From Thermoanaerobaculia bacterium (lineage in GTDB: Bacteria; Acidobacteriota; Thermoanaerobaculia; Gp7-AA8), in assembly GCA_023700825.1 (NCBI GenBank), contig JAMPYE010000302.1:1-5824 (forward strand): DNA of 5,824 bases, in the 5' to 3' direction. Within the stretch, counting starts at the first letter, position 1; each line of letters starts with the position of its first letter. This document shows positions 5,119-5,824 of this stretch, one piece after another. The translations under genes were made by a program, and so were the position numbers. The notes under the pieces are model-generated. The model was not told the origin of the DNA. It made no database searches and was given only the letters and a program-made list of their open reading frames with translations.

Positions 5119-5824
5119 ATGACCAATCCTCCGACAGAGTCCCCCCGGATCCCGCCGCCCCGCAAGCGGCGGCTGCGCTCGCGCCTTCTCCCTCTCTTCG
5201 TCGTGATGGCGCTTGGGGTTCCGGGCGGATTCCTCGCGGCGCGGATCATCCACATCCCGCTGGTCGAGACGCTCGACACCTACAGGCCGAGCGTGATCAC
5301 GCGGCTCTACAGTCGCGACGGCCGCCCTTACGCCGAGTACGCGATCCAGCGGCGGATGATGGTCTCGAAGAAGGAGATGTCGCCGCACCTGATCAACGCC
5401 CTCATTGCGACCGAGGACGCGAACTTCTACGACCACGGAGGCATCGACCCGAAGGCCGTGGCGCGCGCCATCTACAAGGACGTGATGACGCAGAAGAAGG
5501 CCGAGGGGGCCTCGACGCTGACGATGCAGCTCGCACGTCAGGTGTTTCTCACGCCGGAGAAGAGCTGGCGTCGAAAGCTCAACGAGGTCTTTCTCGCAAT
5601 CGAGATCGAGAAGTACTTCACGAAAGACCAGATTCTCGAGATGTACGCGAATCAGGTCTACCTTGGCGACGTCTACGGAGTCGAGGCCGCTGCGCGGCAC
5701 TACTTCGGCAAGAACGCGAAGGATCTGACGATTCCCGAAGCGGCGCTGATCGCGGGGATGGTGCAGCGCCCTGCGAAGCTCTCACCGATCACGCATCCCA
5801 AGGAGTCGCTCGACCGCCGCAACC
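5119..5824 (+). CDS. Class A penicillin-binding protein (PBP1A type), 3' end outside window
   Basis: Partial gene: 235 codons are present and the frame is still open at the window end. Class A PBPs polymerise lipid II into glycan strands (GT51 domain) and crosslink peptides (transpeptidase domain) at the outer face of the inner membrane. Visible order: a short Pro/Arg-rich cytoplasmic tail (1-21), a single transmembrane anchor (about 22-44), a linker, then GT51 (about 65-230). Motif 1 is ATEDANFYDHGGID (97-110), with catalytic Glu99. Motif 2 is GASTLTMQLAR (130-140). Motif 3 is RRKLNEVFLAIEIEKYF (151-167), with Glu156 as the second conserved acid. ILEMYANQVYLG (172-183), ARHYFGK (192-198) and EAALIAGMVQRP (207-218) follow. 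Motif 2 has Met136 where Gln is usual, and Arg140 in place of Lys. The transpeptidase domain expected of the class lies beyond base 5824; without it, a monofunctional glycosyltransferase cannot be strictly excluded, though the sequence reads as PBP1A. ATG 5119 lies just before the tail and anchor; no strong RBS is visible. Confidence 0.93.
   Translation, partial: MTNPPTESPRIPPPRKRRLRSRLLPLFVVMALGVPGGFLAARIIHIPLVETLDTYRPSVITRLYSRDGRPYAEYAIQRRMMVSKKEMSPHLINALIATEDANFYDHGGIDPKAVARAIYKDVMTQKKAEGASTLTMQLARQVFLTPEKSWRRKLNEVFLAIEIEKYFTKDQILEMYANQVYLGDVYGVEAAARHYFGKNAKDLTIPEAALIAGMVQRPAKLSPITHPKESLDRRN

Noticed and set aside
4632..5279. N-terminal extension of the histidine kinase up to 5279
   Set aside because: The extension would overlap the small protein gene in another frame and the start of the PBP gene on the other strand, and it reads as Arg/Pro-rich noise. 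The PAS domain starts right after ATG 4631.
3591..5824. Kinase, small protein and PBP as a defence or antibiotic-sensing system
   Set aside because: No effector, nuclease, toxin, beta-lactam sensor domain or mobile-element context is visible; adjacency alone does not support it.

Overview
The window is GC-rich bacterial chromosomal DNA (by eye above 60% G+C, with strong G/C at third codon positions). It holds ordinary housekeeping genes plus one small, less ordinary signalling pair. The style of the genes (bacterial-type AspRS, class A PBP, and a small winged-helix 'DGRT' module of the kind common in Acidobacteriota and Myxococcota) suggests an uncultured or little-studied Gram-negative-type bacterium, perhaps Acidobacteriota or a relative. 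That placement is a low-confidence inference. I see no rRNA, tRNA, insertion sequence, phage gene or CRISPR array.

Layout: (1) Bases 1-119 are non-coding or the unreadable tail of an upstream gene, and contain a tandem array of a 7-bp unit (TGACCTC/TGACCTT). (2) Bases 147-3525, plus strand, form a tight three-gene operon: a gamma-class carbonic anhydrase-like protein, aspartyl-tRNA synthetase (aspS) and 3-dehydroquinate synthase (aroB). Each stop codon overlaps the next start by 4 nt (ATGA, then GTGA), so translational coupling is likely. (3) After a 65-bp convergent gap comes a minus-strand two-gene operon, transcribed from 5047 down to 3591: a 139-residue protein with a C-terminal winged-helix-like module, then a soluble PAS-HisKA-HATPase histidine kinase, again joined by an ATGA overlap. 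(4) A 71-bp divergent intergenic region separates that pair from a class A penicillin-binding protein (PBP1A type), which starts at 5119 on the plus strand and runs off the window end after its glycosyltransferase domain.

How they fit together: the first operon joins CO2/bicarbonate handling (if the carbonic anhydrase is active), Asp-tRNA charging and aromatic amino-acid synthesis, so it is a growth/biosynthesis cluster without one obvious pathway. The minus-strand pair looks like an orphan signalling module: a cytosolic kinase with no response regulator beside it, co-translated with a small candidate partner or regulator. The divergently transcribed PBP polymerises and crosslinks peptidoglycan. 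Any regulatory link between it and the kinase pair is only positional.

I found no clear evidence of a wholly new system. The points most worth a second look are the heptad repeat array, the small winged-helix/kinase pair, and an aspartyl-tRNA synthetase specificity position carrying neither of the textbook residues.
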